Under the pieces are notes generated by a model. That model worked only from the letters and a program-made list of their open reading frames with translations. It did not search any database and was not told the DNA's origin. A DNA stretch of 64,000 nt from Hymenobacter persicinus. GTDB lineage: Bacteria > Bacteroidota > Bacteroidia > Cytophagales > Hymenobacteraceae. A program made the position numbers and the translations under genes. The stretch covers positions 1 through 64,000 of the forward strand of contig NZ_SEWE01000005.1 of assembly GCF_004167665.1 (NCBI RefSeq), in the 5' to 3' direction. Below are positions 8,884-17,428 of the stretch, piece after piece. Within the stretch, counting starts at the first letter, position 1. Each line of letters begins with the position of its first letter.

Positions 8884-9027
8884 TTACTCCGCGTGAGGAT
8901 TGCAGCAAACGGTCATGGTCAGGGAGTACGTGAAGCCCAGGCCCCCTTTCACTTCCGCCAATTTCTGGGCGTCGAGGCTGACCAGAGTCATTTTCTTCAG
9001 CGCCAATTTGTTTTTCAGCTTTTTCAT
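8884..9027 (-). CDS. Class I lanthipeptide precursor, copy 3 (47 residues)
   Basis: A 47-residue frame from ATG at 9027 to TAA at 8884-8886, short enough to be missed by length filters. The leader again has 29 residues with Gly28-Gly29 (KLALKKMTLVSLDAQKLAE) and aligns without gaps to copies 1 and 2. The 18-residue core is LGFTYSLTMTVCCNPHAE: the shared FTYSL motif, then Thr37 and Thr39 and adjacent Cys41-Cys42. The leader identity, the shared core motif and the position four bases ahead of copy 2 make this a real gene. It is the first gene of the minus-strand precursor pair. Confidence 0.87.
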   Translation of the reverse strand: MKKLKNKLALKKMTLVSLDAQKLAEVKGGLGFTYSLTMTVCCNPHAE

Positions 9028-9296
9028 GTTGTACACATTTTCCAAATACCCCACCGATGCAGTATAGCCCGGCTTTGATTTGTTGGGCTAAAACAACAAC
9101 AGCCCGCTTGTCCCCCCAATAGCTTCGCGCTCTAAACCGCAGGCGGAATTAAAAACGACGAAAAAACCACCCCGAAAATAGTGAGCTTGGGGATGAGCGC
9201 GCCACCCGCCCGGCAGGTATTTTTTTCAACCACTTTACTCTTTTCCCGTTGGTAAAGCTCAACGGTACACTATTCATTTCACCATTCTTTTTACGC

Positions 9297-9644
9297 ATGC
9301 AGGTTCACCACATCTTGCGCAGAATCAGAGAAGAACAGGGTCTTTCCCAGGAGCACTTGGCCTATCAGTTGAAGGTTTCCCAAAACTGCTACCACAAAAT
9401 CGAGTCGGGGAAAGTGGCCTTGAAAGTGGAAACCCTCATCACCATTGCCCAGCTGCTACGGGTTCCCATCGGCGTGTTCTTCCACGAACCGGCCTTCCCG
9501 GCGGGTACCGAGGAGTTAAGCCCGGGGCAGCTACGCGGGCTCCAGGGGGGCCGCGGCTGGCTACCGACTGCCTTGCTCCAGCTGCCCGACCACGGGCTGT
9601 ATCGGCAAACTACTCGTCCGGCCCGGTTGTCGGATTGCTGCTAA
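9297..9644 (+). CDS. XRE-family helix-turn-helix regulator
   Basis: A 115-residue protein with an XRE/Cro-type domain at about residues 5-62 (LRRIREEQGLSQEHLAYQL, then VSQNCYHKIESGK). The ATG at 9297 is chosen because the domain starts directly after it; an upstream TTG at 9249 in frame would add 16 residues unlike the family. The tail after about residue 75 is Leu/Gly/Arg-rich with no recognised domain. It is divergent from the precursor 3-2 pair across a 269-base gap, so it is a plausible regulator of the lanthipeptide genes. That link is inference from position; no operator was identified. Confidence 0.75.
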   Translation: MQVHHILRRIREEQGLSQEHLAYQLKVSQNCYHKIESGKVALKVETLITIAQLLRVPIGVFFHEPAFPAGTEELSPGQLRGLQGGRGWLPTALLQLPDHGLYRQTTRPARLSDCC

Positions 9645-9686
9645 CCCAGGCGCCAGCCGCGGCGGGCCCGGCTGGCGGCGCCGCCC

Positions 9687-9725
9687 AAAAAAGCCCTTTA
9701 CCGTTGTCGGGTAAAGGGCTTTTTG
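9687..9725. terminator. Bidirectional terminator between XRE regulator and DinB gene
   Basis: AAGCCCTTTACC pairs with GGTAAAGGGCTT around 9691-9721 with an A-run before it and a T-run after it. It lies between two convergent genes and is suited to stop both. Confidence 0.85.
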
Positions 9726-9766
9726 CGAGCGGCGCAACCTGGACTGCTCCTATCCGGCCGCGGGGC

Positions 9767-10285
9767 TTAGCGCGCGGGCGTTTCGTCGGCGGAGCTGCCG
9801 TAGATGGCGGGCACCGGAATATCGAGCAGGCGCAGGTACACGCTGAGTTGCCCGCGGTGGTGAATCAGGTGGTTGAGCACCAGCGTGCGGGCCACGGCCG
9901 TCCGGGGCAGGGTCATGATTACCTGCTCGCCGCGGCGCATGGTCCAGAGCCCCTGAAAGGTGGCGTCGTCGACGTCGCCGAGGGCTTGGTGGATGTTCTG
10001 GGCGTTGACGTCGAAGCGGCGCAGCACCTCGTCGGTATCGGCGGGCTTTTCGGGCCAGGCGTAGCTGAGCAGGTCCGTTTCGGCGCCCTGCAAGGACATT
10101 TGCAGAAAGCCGACCAGGTTAGCCATGTGCGAGGCCAGCGTGCCCAGCTTCATGGATTTGGCGTGGGGCTGCCAGCCAAACTGCTCGGTCGGAACCCGCT
10201 CCAGCAGGCGGCGGGTGAGCTGCAGTTCACGCTTGAGCTCCTCGTTAAGGGCAGTTTGCAGGGAAGGCTGGGTGGGAGTTGTCAT
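9767..10285 (-). CDS. DinB-family metal-binding protein
   Basis: A 172-residue four-helix DinB/YfiT-like protein. The likely metal-binding histidines are His53 (LASHM) and His139 with His143 (NHLIHHRG), the usual H...HxxxH pattern of this superfamily. Members include thiol S-transferases, but the substrate here cannot be told from sequence. The start MTTPTQ at 10285 is chosen because the frame upstream of it is Arg/Pro-rich and unlike the family. It is monocistronic, with a terminator just beyond its end. Confidence 0.82.
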   Translation of the reverse strand: MTTPTQPSLQTALNEELKRELQLTRRLLERVPTEQFGWQPHAKSMKLGTLASHMANLVGFLQMSLQGAETDLLSYAWPEKPADTDEVLRRFDVNAQNIHQALGDVDDATFQGLWTMRRGEQVIMTLPRTAVARTLVLNHLIHHRGQLSVYLRLLDIPVPAIYGSSADETPAR

Positions 10286-10371
10286 GAAAAAACGGGAAGG
10301 GTTGGGTCCTAAAGTTCTCGAATAAGCCGGATTCCGCGCAAATGTTACGTAGCCCACTCCCCATGACACGC

Positions 10372-10399
10372 AAAAGCCCCGCCGCCGGGCGAGGCTTTT
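10372..10399 (-). terminator. Terminator after the UMF1-type transporter gene
   Basis: AAAAGCC pairs with GGCTTTT around a GC-rich loop, about 20 bases beyond the transporter stop on the minus strand, ending in a T-run when read on that strand. Confidence 0.7.
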
Positions 10400-10418
10400 A
10401 CTTGTAGGTAGCGGGCAC

Positions 10419-11864
10419 TTACTTGGTGGAAGTGGGCATGCCAACGTTGGGCGTGGCCAGCGGCGGGGCCAAGTCCTGGCCGGGCGCTGCGGCATCGTCG
10501 CGCAGCTTGCGGCCGCGCAGCTGCAGCAGAAAAATCAGCCCCAGGATGAAAAACACAATCAGGGCCAGGATGCTGTAGCGCATGTTGCCGCCCATCAGCT
10601 GGGAAATTCCCCCGAATACGACCAGGCCGATAACGATACCGACTTTCTCGGTCACGTCGAAGAAGCTGAAATACGCGGCCGAGTTGGGCGTATTTTCCGG
10701 AATAATCTTGGAATACGTGGAGCGCGACAGGCTTTGCACTGCCCCCATGGTAAGACCAATGACGGAGGCCAGGGCGTAGAAGCTCCAGCCGGCCTGCACA
10801 AAGTAGCCGGCCACGCAGATCAGCATCCAGATGAACACCGCCCAGCTCAGGGCCCGGGTGTTGCCGATGCGCTCCGAGAGCTTGGAAAACAGGTAAGCGC
10901 CCAGAATACCCACAATCTGCAGCAGCAGAATGGTGATGATAAGGGACTTGCTGTCGAGGTGCAGCTCTTCGTCGCCGAAGAGGGTGGCCACGTACATCAC
11001 GGTTTGCACGCCCATGTTGTAGGTGAAGTAGGCCAGCAGAAAGCGCTTCAGGTTGGGCTGCTGCTTGGTTTCCTCCCAGACCTTGCCCAGCTCCCGGAAG
11101 CCGTTGAGCAGCCAGCCCGAGTCGGAGGTCGCACCAGGAGCGCGGCCCCGGTCGGCAGGCAGCGTGAAGAAGGGAATCTGGGCGAAGCCGGCCCACCAGA
11201 TGCCCGTGAGCAAAAAGCTGAAGCGCGTGGCCTGACCCGCGGTGAGGCCAAACATGGGCGTGCCCGACAGCGTGGGCCCCTGAATCAGCATCAGGCACAG
11301 AATCAGCAGCAGCACCGACCCGATGTAGCCCATCGAAAAGCCGCGCGCCGACAGTGAGTCAAACTTTTCCTCCGAGGAAATATCGGGCAGGTAGGAATTG
11401 TAGAACACAATGGAGCCCGAAAAGCCTACCGTCGCCATGATGAACACGAATACGCTGATGGTGAACGTGCTGGGCTCGAAGAAGTACAGGCAGGCGCAGG
11501 AAATGGCCCCGATGTAGCAGAAGATCTGCAGAAACAGCTTTTTCCGCCCCGAGAAGTCAGCCAACGAGGTGAGCAAGGGACTGATCAGGGCAATGATGAG
11601 AAAAGCCGCCGATACCGAATAGTTCTGCAGGGAAGTCCCGGGCACGTGCATGCCCAGAAAGTCGACCGGAGTTTTGCCGCTGTCGGTGTGGGTGACGGCT
11701 TTTACCATCGAGCCCCAGTAAATCGGGAAGATGGAGCTGGTAATCACCAGCGGGTACACCGAGTTGGCCCAGTCGTAAAAGGTCCAGCCGCGGGTGATGC
11801 GCTTGTCGTCCTTGGGAATGTTCTCGACTGAGGTGTCCGGCGCGGTAGCCGAGGCAGTAGGCAT
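10419..11864 (-). CDS. UMF1/ATG22-like MFS transporter
   Basis: A 481-residue MFS carrier with about 12 hydrophobic segments. The N-terminal WTFYDWANSVYPLVITS and LADFSGRKK segments are typical of the UMF1 family (ATG22-like) common in Bacteroidota. The substrate is unknown; eukaryotic relatives export amino acids from vacuoles, but that cannot be carried over. It is monocistronic on the minus strand and faces a 300-base divergent intergenic region shared with a lipoprotein gene. Confidence 0.82.
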   Translation of the reverse strand: MPTASATAPDTSVENIPKDDKRITRGWTFYDWANSVYPLVITSSIFPIYWGSMVKAVTHTDSGKTPVDFLGMHVPGTSLQNYSVSAAFLIIALISPLLTSLADFSGRKKLFLQIFCYIGAISCACLYFFEPSTFTISVFVFIMATVGFSGSIVFYNSYLPDISSEEKFDSLSARGFSMGYIGSVLLLILCLMLIQGPTLSGTPMFGLTAGQATRFSFLLTGIWWAGFAQIPFFTLPADRGRAPGATSDSGWLLNGFRELGKVWEETKQQPNLKRFLLAYFTYNMGVQTVMYVATLFGDEELHLDSKSLIITILLLQIVGILGAYLFSKLSERIGNTRALSWAVFIWMLICVAGYFVQAGWSFYALASVIGLTMGAVQSLSRSTYSKIIPENTPNSAAYFSFFDVTEKVGIVIGLVVFGGISQLMGGNMRYSILALIVFFILGLIFLLQLRGRKLRDDAAAPGQDLAPPLATPNVGMPTSTK

Positions 11865-12167
11865 ATGACAATGGTTGAGGTTGAGGGCCGGACAAGATAA
11901 CGGGATTTCGGCGCTGTCGTTGCCGGCCGGGCACCCTCCCCCGGCGGGCAGGGCTCTACCCGGGGGCGGCGGGCGGTGCCAACTGCAGTAGCGGCTCTTA
12001 CAACCAAACCCTTGAAAACCAACCGTTAGGTTGGATATGCTAACAAATTATAGCTTAAAACAAAATTATTCCAATACATATATGTGTTATTTCAATCCAC
12101 ATACTTCCCGGCTTATCTTTATAGAGCCCGCCTTTGCGCGGGCTTCTCACTTCATCCTGACCTTGCT
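11865..12167. other. Divergent intergenic region with hairpins
   Basis: A 303-base gap between the UMF1 carrier (minus) and a lipoprotein gene (plus). It contains CCAACC-GTTA-GGTTGG (12019-12034), a 10-bp palindrome ACATATATGT (12076-12085), an AT-rich stretch with a candidate promoter, and a hairpin AGCCCGC/GCGGGCT (12125-12144) in the lipoprotein leader. No open frame of note is seen. Confidence 0.5.
12090..12121 (+). promoter_or_regulatory. Candidate Bacteroidota housekeeping promoter
   Basis: TTTC (12090-12093), then 20 bases, then TATCTTTA (12114-12121), close to the TTTG/TAnnTTTG pattern of the Bacteroidota primary sigma factor. Transcription would begin about 40 bases before the lipoprotein start, just at the AGCCCGC hairpin. 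Each box has one mismatch in its fixed positions. Confidence 0.4.
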
Positions 12168-12992
12168 ATGAAAACGACAAAAACGAATTCCCGCCTTTTT
12201 CTTCCGGTCTGGACCCGGCTGCTGGCGCTGCTGGCCGTTGGCCTGCCCCTGCTGCAGGCCTGCGACAACGACGACTCCGACGCACCCCGGCAGCCATCCG
12301 TCAACTACGGCCCCACGGTGCAGGTCGGCAGCGGCTCGGCCCGCAGCTTCGTCGCAGCCGATGCCGACGGCAAGCCCACCGAAATTGGTATTTCCGTGAC
12401 TGAAACTGCCCTCAACGGCCTGCCCGCCACCCCGGCTACCGGCACCATGTACGATTTGCTGCTGCCCGGCGGCGACGCCACCAGCCGGCTGCCGTTTGAC
12501 CACCTGTCCTTCGACTGGAACCCCACCGGCCACGAACCCGCCGGCACCTACACCGTGCCGCACTTCGACGCGCACTTCTACATGATTCCGATGAGCGTGC
12601 AGCACGCCATTACCCTCGACGACCCCAAGGGCGACATTTTCCCGGCGGCCAACAAGCTGCCCACCGGCTACATCACCCCGCCCAACGTGGCCCCGGGCCG
12701 CACCGTGCCCATGATGGGCCGGCACTGGGTTGACCCTACCAGCCCGGAGTATCAGCCCGGCGGCAGCTTCAGCCATACCTTCATCTACGGCACTTACGAC
12801 GGGCACGTGACTTTCCTGGAGCCTATGTTGACCAAGGCGCTGCTGGTGCCGGGAGTGGCTATTCAGCAGGCCATCAAGCAGCCGCAGGTGTATGAGACAA
12901 CGGGCAAGTATTATCCCGCCACCTACACCATCCGCCACGACGCCGGAGCCCGCGAATACATCATTTCCCTCAAGGACATGACGCTGCGCTAG
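12168..12992 (+). CDS. Secreted lipoprotein of unknown function
   Basis: A 274-residue protein with a charged start, a hydrophobic stretch (LLALLAVGLPLL) and a lipobox LQAC giving Cys32 as the lipidated residue, followed by an Asp-rich linker. The body has a histidine/aromatic-rich stretch (PHFDAHFYMIPM), and PMMGRHWVDP and HTFIYGTYDGHV further on. It resembles DUF5602/TTHB210-like lipoproteins as I recall them, with no known activity; the many His and Asp suggest a possible metal site. ATG 12168 is chosen because the signal peptide starts there. Its last 23 bases overlap the end of the convergent mocA-like gene. Confidence 0.7.
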   Translation: MKTTKTNSRLFLPVWTRLLALLAVGLPLLQACDNDDSDAPRQPSVNYGPTVQVGSGSARSFVAADADGKPTEIGISVTETALNGLPATPATGTMYDLLLPGGDATSRLPFDHLSFDWNPTGHEPAGTYTVPHFDAHFYMIPMSVQHAITLDDPKGDIFPAANKLPTGYITPPNVAPGRTVPMMGRHWVDPTSPEYQPGGSFSHTFIYGTYDGHVTFLEPMLTKALLVPGVAIQQAIKQPQVYETTGKYYPATYTIRHDAGAREYIISLKDMTLR

Positions 12993-13596
12993 ACGCCGGG
13001 GCGGGTGGCCCCGCCAGCAGGGCCGCATACTGGTCGGCAGTATCCACGTCTACCGCGCCCGCGGCAAAGGACACCGTGGCTACCAACTGCGGATGCTGCC
13101 TGAGCAGTTGCCCCGCCCCGGCCGACGCGGGCAGTTCCCGGAGCCAAGGCAGCGCAGCCGCGCTAAAAAACACCGGTACCCCGCGCGTCCCGTCGTATGC
13201 ACTGGCTACAATGGGTTGCCCGCTGGCAACGTGCGTTTCGGCCAGCTCCCGCAGCAGCGCGGGCGTCACGAAGGGCTGGTCGCAGAGCATGATAGCCACT
13301 GAAGGCACCGGGCCAGTGGCTTCCAGCGCCGCCAGTCCGGCCTGCAGGGAAGCACCCATACCCTGCTCCCATTGCGCGCACCGCACCACCTGCAGGGGCA
13401 AACCCGTCAGCTCGGGCAGCAGCGCGTCGTGCTGGGCCCCGGTCACGACCACCACCGGGCCGCCCGCAGCGGCAGCCACGGCCGTTTCGGCAGCGCGGCG
13501 CAGCAGCGTCTGGCCCTCGAAGACGAGCAGCTGCTTGGGCCGGCCTAACCGGGATGAAGCGCCGGCAGCCAGCAGGAGCACGGGAAAAGAAGCCAT
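12970..13596 (-). CDS. mocA: MocA-like molybdenum cofactor cytidylyltransferase
   Basis: A 208-residue nucleotidyltransferase of the MobA/MocA type. The N-terminus VLLLAAGASSRLGRPKQLL is the nucleotide-binding signature, and LCDQPFV is the conserved Asp loop. In the operon context it should transfer CMP to molybdopterin to make the MCD cofactor used by PaoABC-type oxidases. The start MASFPV at 13596 puts the signature at the N-terminus; a frame extension upstream has no family resemblance. It is the last gene of the oxidase operon. Confidence 0.85.
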   Translation of the reverse strand: MASFPVLLLAAGASSRLGRPKQLLVFEGQTLLRRAAETAVAAAAGGPVVVVTGAQHDALLPELTGLPLQVVRCAQWEQGMGASLQAGLAALEATGPVPSVAIMLCDQPFVTPALLRELAETHVASGQPIVASAYDGTRGVPVFFSAAALPWLRELPASAGAGQLLRQHPQLVATVSFAAGAVDVDTADQYAALLAGPPAPASSAASCP

Positions 13597-13666
13597 AACG
13601 CTCAGCCGGATTGGGGAGAAAAAGACTGGGCAATCCGACTGCACGGTGCCGGATTGCGGCCAACTA

Positions 13667-14863
13667 CTACTGACCTACCGCGCAAGCAACATCCACCCGG
13701 CCCTCGGGCACCAAGGGCGCGTCGGTGCGCAGGGGTGGATGAATTGGGTGGGGTGAGTCGCGCAGAAAACCCGCGGGGCGGCCGGTGAGCACCGCCTGAA
13801 TTTCGGCCACAATGGAAAGCGCAATTTCCTCCGGCGTTTCGGCCCCCAGGTTCAGCCCCACCGGACTATGAATACGGCCCTGCAGCTGCTGAACCGCGTC
13901 GGGCAACTCCTGGCGCAGGTCGTCGAGCAACCGGTCGTACTTTTTGCGCGGCCCCAGCAGGCCAATATAGCGGGCCGACGCCGCCGGCAGCAGATGGCGC
14001 AGCACGGCCAGATCGTAGTGGTAGTTGTGAGTCATGAGCAGGGCGAAGCTGCCGTCGTGGGGTTCGGCAGCTACCTGAGTAAGGGGCAGCACCCGCACCA
14101 CGTCGGCCTCGGGGAAGCGTGCGGCCTGGGCCTGGGCGGGCCGGCCATCCACCACCTGCACGCGCCAGCCCAGGCCCGCGGCCAGCCGCACCAGGGGCTG
14201 CACATCGTTGCCGGCCCCGTACACCGTCAGGCGCACCGGGGGGCGCAGAATTTCCAGGCTCACCCGCACGGGTCCGACGGCCCCCGAATAGTGGCGGGTG
14301 GCGGGCTGACCCGCCCGTAGCGCCGCCTGGGCATCGGCCAGAATTTCGGGGTGGAGCGCCGCTTCCGTCGGCACGGTGCCCTGCACCTGCCCATCGGCGG
14401 TAAGCAGCAGACGCTGGCCGACCACCAGCCCCGAGTCCGACCCCGCCAGGCCAAACACCGTAGCCACCACCGCGGGGGCTTCAACGCCGTCGGCCCAGCG
14501 GCGCAGCAGCTCCACGGGGTTATCGGGGTCAAGAAAGTCGAGGGGCTCAAGCAGAATTTGCACTACGCCCTGGCAGCCCAGTGCGGCCCCGAACTGCAGG
14601 TCGTCGTCGGGGTCGGTGCTGTCGTAGGTTACCACCGTGGGGCGCCCCTGCTGGATGGTGCGGCGGGCCCGCTGCCGGGCGTCGCCTTCGAGGCAGCCCC
14701 CGCTGATGGCGCCGGTGAGCTGGCCCTCGTCGGTAACCAGCATTCGGGCGCCGGGACGGCGGTAAGCCGAGCCGGCCACGTCGACCACCGAGGCCAGGGC
14801 GCAGGCGCGGCCAGCGGCACGGTGCTCGTCGTAGGCGCGCAGCAGGCGTTGGAGTTCAGTCAT
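13667..14863 (-). CDS. XdhC/PaoD-type molybdenum cofactor insertion chaperone
   Basis: A 398-residue XdhC-family protein. The N-terminal domain has VAGSAYRRPGARML and ISGGCLEGD, and a C-terminal Rossmann-like domain has TVYGAGNDVQPL and GLLGPRKKYDRL. Family members bind the mature molybdenum cofactor, help its sulfuration and insert it into xanthine dehydrogenase-type enzymes. It lies between the large oxidase subunit and mocA, matching the role of E. coli PaoD. ATG 14863 is chosen; an ATG at 14881 adds only six residues and is also possible. Confidence 0.88.
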   Translation of the reverse strand: MTELQRLLRAYDEHRAAGRACALASVVDVAGSAYRRPGARMLVTDEGQLTGAISGGCLEGDARQRARRTIQQGRPTVVTYDSTDPDDDLQFGAALGCQGVVQILLEPLDFLDPDNPVELLRRWADGVEAPAVVATVFGLAGSDSGLVVGQRLLLTADGQVQGTVPTEAALHPEILADAQAALRAGQPATRHYSGAVGPVRVSLEILRPPVRLTVYGAGNDVQPLVRLAAGLGWRVQVVDGRPAQAQAARFPEADVVRVLPLTQVAAEPHDGSFALLMTHNYHYDLAVLRHLLPAASARYIGLLGPRKKYDRLLDDLRQELPDAVQQLQGRIHSPVGLNLGAETPEEIALSIVAEIQAVLTGRPAGFLRDSPHPIHPPLRTDAPLVPEGRVDVACAVGQ

Positions 14864-14989
14864 AACCTTCACAGTGCGCACGAGGCGCTAATTCGTCAGT
14901 TGAGGACCCAAAGGCCCTGGATGGGCGTTATTTCTTTCATCAGGCGCACGCCAGCCGCCAGAAGCGAAGCGGGCGGGTGCCCGTTATGC

Positions 14990-17329
14990 TTACGCCGACG
15001 CAGCTTTGGTTTCCAGAATCTTGTTGGGCGTAATTGGCAGGCTGCGGACCCGCTTGCCAGTGGCGTGGAATACGGCATTGGCCACCGCGGCGGCCACACC
15101 CACCATCGAAATTTCCCCGATGCCCTTCACGCCCATGGCGTTGATGTAGGGGTCGTGCTCCTCGACGAACTCCACGGTCATGTCGGGAATGTCGGCGTTG
15201 ACGGGAATGTGGTAGTCGGCCAGGGAGGCGTTGGTGTAGCGGCTGTAGTTCGGGTCGCGGAACGTGGATTCCATCAGGGCGCAGCCGATGCCGAAAATGC
15301 TCCCTCCAATAATCTGGGAGCGGGCCGTTTTGGCGTTCAGAATGCGGCCCGCCCCGTGCACGCTCACCCAGCGCGTGACGCGCACGGTGCCCAGCTCCGG
15401 GTCAACCTTTACCTCGCAGAAGTGGGCGCCGAAGGAGTGCATGGAGTGGTGGGCGGCCTCGTCTTTCTTGGAAGGGTCGGCGTTGGCGGCCGCCTGGGCA
15501 TCTTCGTAGCCGCTGCCGTAGCGGCCCTGCCCGTTGCCTTCCACGTCGCCTATTTCGGCCCGCTTCATCAGGGCCCCGAACTCCTCCCCTTTCTTTGGAT
15601 CAGCCTTGAGCTGCAAGCGGCCCTGCTTGACTTCCACGTCGGCCGGCTTGGCGCGGTAGAGCGGCGACTTTTTATCGAGCACGGCTGCCTTAATCAGCTT
15701 CTGCCACACATCCTGCACGGCCATGTATACCGACGACGACACGGTGCCAGCCGCCACCGAGCCGCCCGAGTTGGGCGCCGTGGGCAGCTTGGTGTCACCG
15801 AGCTCGAAGCGGACTTTATCCACGGGCAGGCCCAGCGCGTCGGCGGCCACTTGGGTCATCACGGTGTAAGTACCCGTGCCCAGGTCCGTGGCCCCGGCTT
15901 GCACCACTGCGTGGCCGTCGGCGTAGAGGCGGGCCCGGGCCGTGCCCTGGGAGTTGTGCACCGGATACGAGGCTGTAGCCATGCCCCAGCCCACCAGCAG
16001 GCGGCCGTCGCGGGTGGCGCCGGCCTTGGGGTTGCGCTTGCTCCAGCCGAAGAGCTCCGCCCCGCGGGCGTAGCACTGCTTCAGGCTTTTGCTGCTCCAG
16101 GCCTGGCCAGTGCTGGGGTCTTTTTCGGCGTAGTTGCGCAGCCGGATTTCCAGCGGATCAATGCCCAGCTCGTACGCCAGATCATCCATGCTGCATTCGA
16201 GGGCAAACGAGCCGGGCGCCTCCCCGGGAGCCCGCATAAACGTGGAGGTCATCACGTTGGCCCGGGCCAGCTGGTAGGAAGCCTCAAAGTTGGGGCACTC
16301 GTAGAGCAGGTTGATAATCTTACTGTTGGGCTCGGCGTAGTTGTCCCAGGGCGAGGTGGTCGAGGTTTTCTCGTGAATCAGGGCCGTGAGCTTGCCATCC
16401 TTGGTGGCCCCGAGGCGCAGGGTCTGGGTCTGGTCTTCGCGGTGGCCCATGCTGGTAAACATCTGCGGCCGGGTCAACGACAGCTTCACTGGCCGGCCCA
16501 CGGCCCGGGCAGCCTGCACCGTGAGGATGGTGTGGGGCCAAGCTGAGCCCTTGCAGCCGAAGCCGCCGCCCAGGTACTTAGTCACCACCCGCACCTGCTC
16601 GGCCGAAAGCCCGAGCATGGTGCTCACCGACTTCTGGGTCCGCGACACGCCCTGGGTCGACTCGTAAATCGTCAGGCGGTCCGCCGCCTCCCAGTGGGCG
16701 GTGGTGGCGCCGGGCTCCATCGGGTTGTGGTGGTTGATGGCGTGGTCGTACTTGTGGGTGAGCTGCACCGGCGCCGCGGCGAAGGCCGCCTTGGGGTTGC
16801 CGCGCACGGTGTGGCCCTTGGTTTTGCCGTCCTGCACCGCTTCGGGGTCAAACAGTTCGGCCTTGGGGTCTTCGTAGGAAGCCAGGGGCTTTTCGGCCGC
16901 GTACTGCACCTTCAACAGGGCCGCCGCATGCTGGGCCCGTTCCAGCGTGTCGGCCACCACCACGGCTACGGGCTGCCCGGCGTAGTGAATCTGATCAGTG
17001 GTGAGGGGCAGAAAGCCCATGGGCGCGCCGATGGCCTTCTTACCGTCGGCATCGTTGGGCGTTTTGGCCAGCTTGGGCAGGTTCTGGTGGGTAAGAATGG
17101 CTAACACGCCCGGCTGTTTCAGCGCGGCGCTGGTGTCGAAGCCGGTGATGCGGCCCTTGGCCACGTCACTGGTTTTGAGCACGGCGTGCGTCAGACCCGG
17201 CAGCTGGTTGTATTCGGCCGAGTACTTAGCTTGGCCCGTTACCTTGGCCCGGCCGTCCACGCGGTCCAGGGGCTGCCCCACCGCGCCGGCCTGGGGATTG
17301 GTTTCAAAAAAGCTTGGTTCGATATCCAT
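14990..17329 (-). CDS. paoC: Aldehyde oxidase/xanthine dehydrogenase molybdopterin subunit
   Basis: A 779-residue large subunit of the PaoC/YagR type. The N-terminal part (DRVDGRAKVTGQAKYSAE) is the small oxidoreductase domain; the rest is the molybdopterin-binding region, with LGGGFGCKG and RAPGEAPGSFALE typical of substrate-channel segments. KGIGE near the C-terminus carries Glu739, matching the catalytic glutamate of this family. It should oxidise aldehydes or N-heterocycles. It has no signal peptide and would be exported as a complex with the Tat-bearing iron-sulfur subunit, as in E. coli PaoABC. The symbol reflects operon similarity; the substrate is unproven. Confidence 0.87.
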   Translation of the reverse strand: MDIEPSFFETNPQAGAVGQPLDRVDGRAKVTGQAKYSAEYNQLPGLTHAVLKTSDVAKGRITGFDTSAALKQPGVLAILTHQNLPKLAKTPNDADGKKAIGAPMGFLPLTTDQIHYAGQPVAVVVADTLERAQHAAALLKVQYAAEKPLASYEDPKAELFDPEAVQDGKTKGHTVRGNPKAAFAAAPVQLTHKYDHAINHHNPMEPGATTAHWEAADRLTIYESTQGVSRTQKSVSTMLGLSAEQVRVVTKYLGGGFGCKGSAWPHTILTVQAARAVGRPVKLSLTRPQMFTSMGHREDQTQTLRLGATKDGKLTALIHEKTSTTSPWDNYAEPNSKIINLLYECPNFEASYQLARANVMTSTFMRAPGEAPGSFALECSMDDLAYELGIDPLEIRLRNYAEKDPSTGQAWSSKSLKQCYARGAELFGWSKRNPKAGATRDGRLLVGWGMATASYPVHNSQGTARARLYADGHAVVQAGATDLGTGTYTVMTQVAADALGLPVDKVRFELGDTKLPTAPNSGGSVAAGTVSSSVYMAVQDVWQKLIKAAVLDKKSPLYRAKPADVEVKQGRLQLKADPKKGEEFGALMKRAEIGDVEGNGQGRYGSGYEDAQAAANADPSKKDEAAHHSMHSFGAHFCEVKVDPELGTVRVTRWVSVHGAGRILNAKTARSQIIGGSIFGIGCALMESTFRDPNYSRYTNASLADYHIPVNADIPDMTVEFVEEHDPYINAMGVKGIGEISMVGVAAAVANAVFHATGKRVRSLPITPNKILETKAASA

Positions 17330-17428
17330 AGGTTCAGCATTCGGGGCCGGGAGGCGGGTTTTGGGAAGCAGCGCCGGGGCAAGACGGATAAGGGGGTGAG
17401 CAACTTGCCCCGCCGGTTCAGGAGAAAT

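Noticed and set aside
9249..9296. Upstream TTG start for the XRE gene
   Set aside because: The extra 16 residues are hydrophobic and not part of the helix-turn-helix; the ATG at 9297 directly precedes the domain.
14351..16546. Long plus-strand open frame opposite the oxidase large subunit and xdhC
   Set aside because: It crosses two real genes and the gap between them and has no recognisable protein features.
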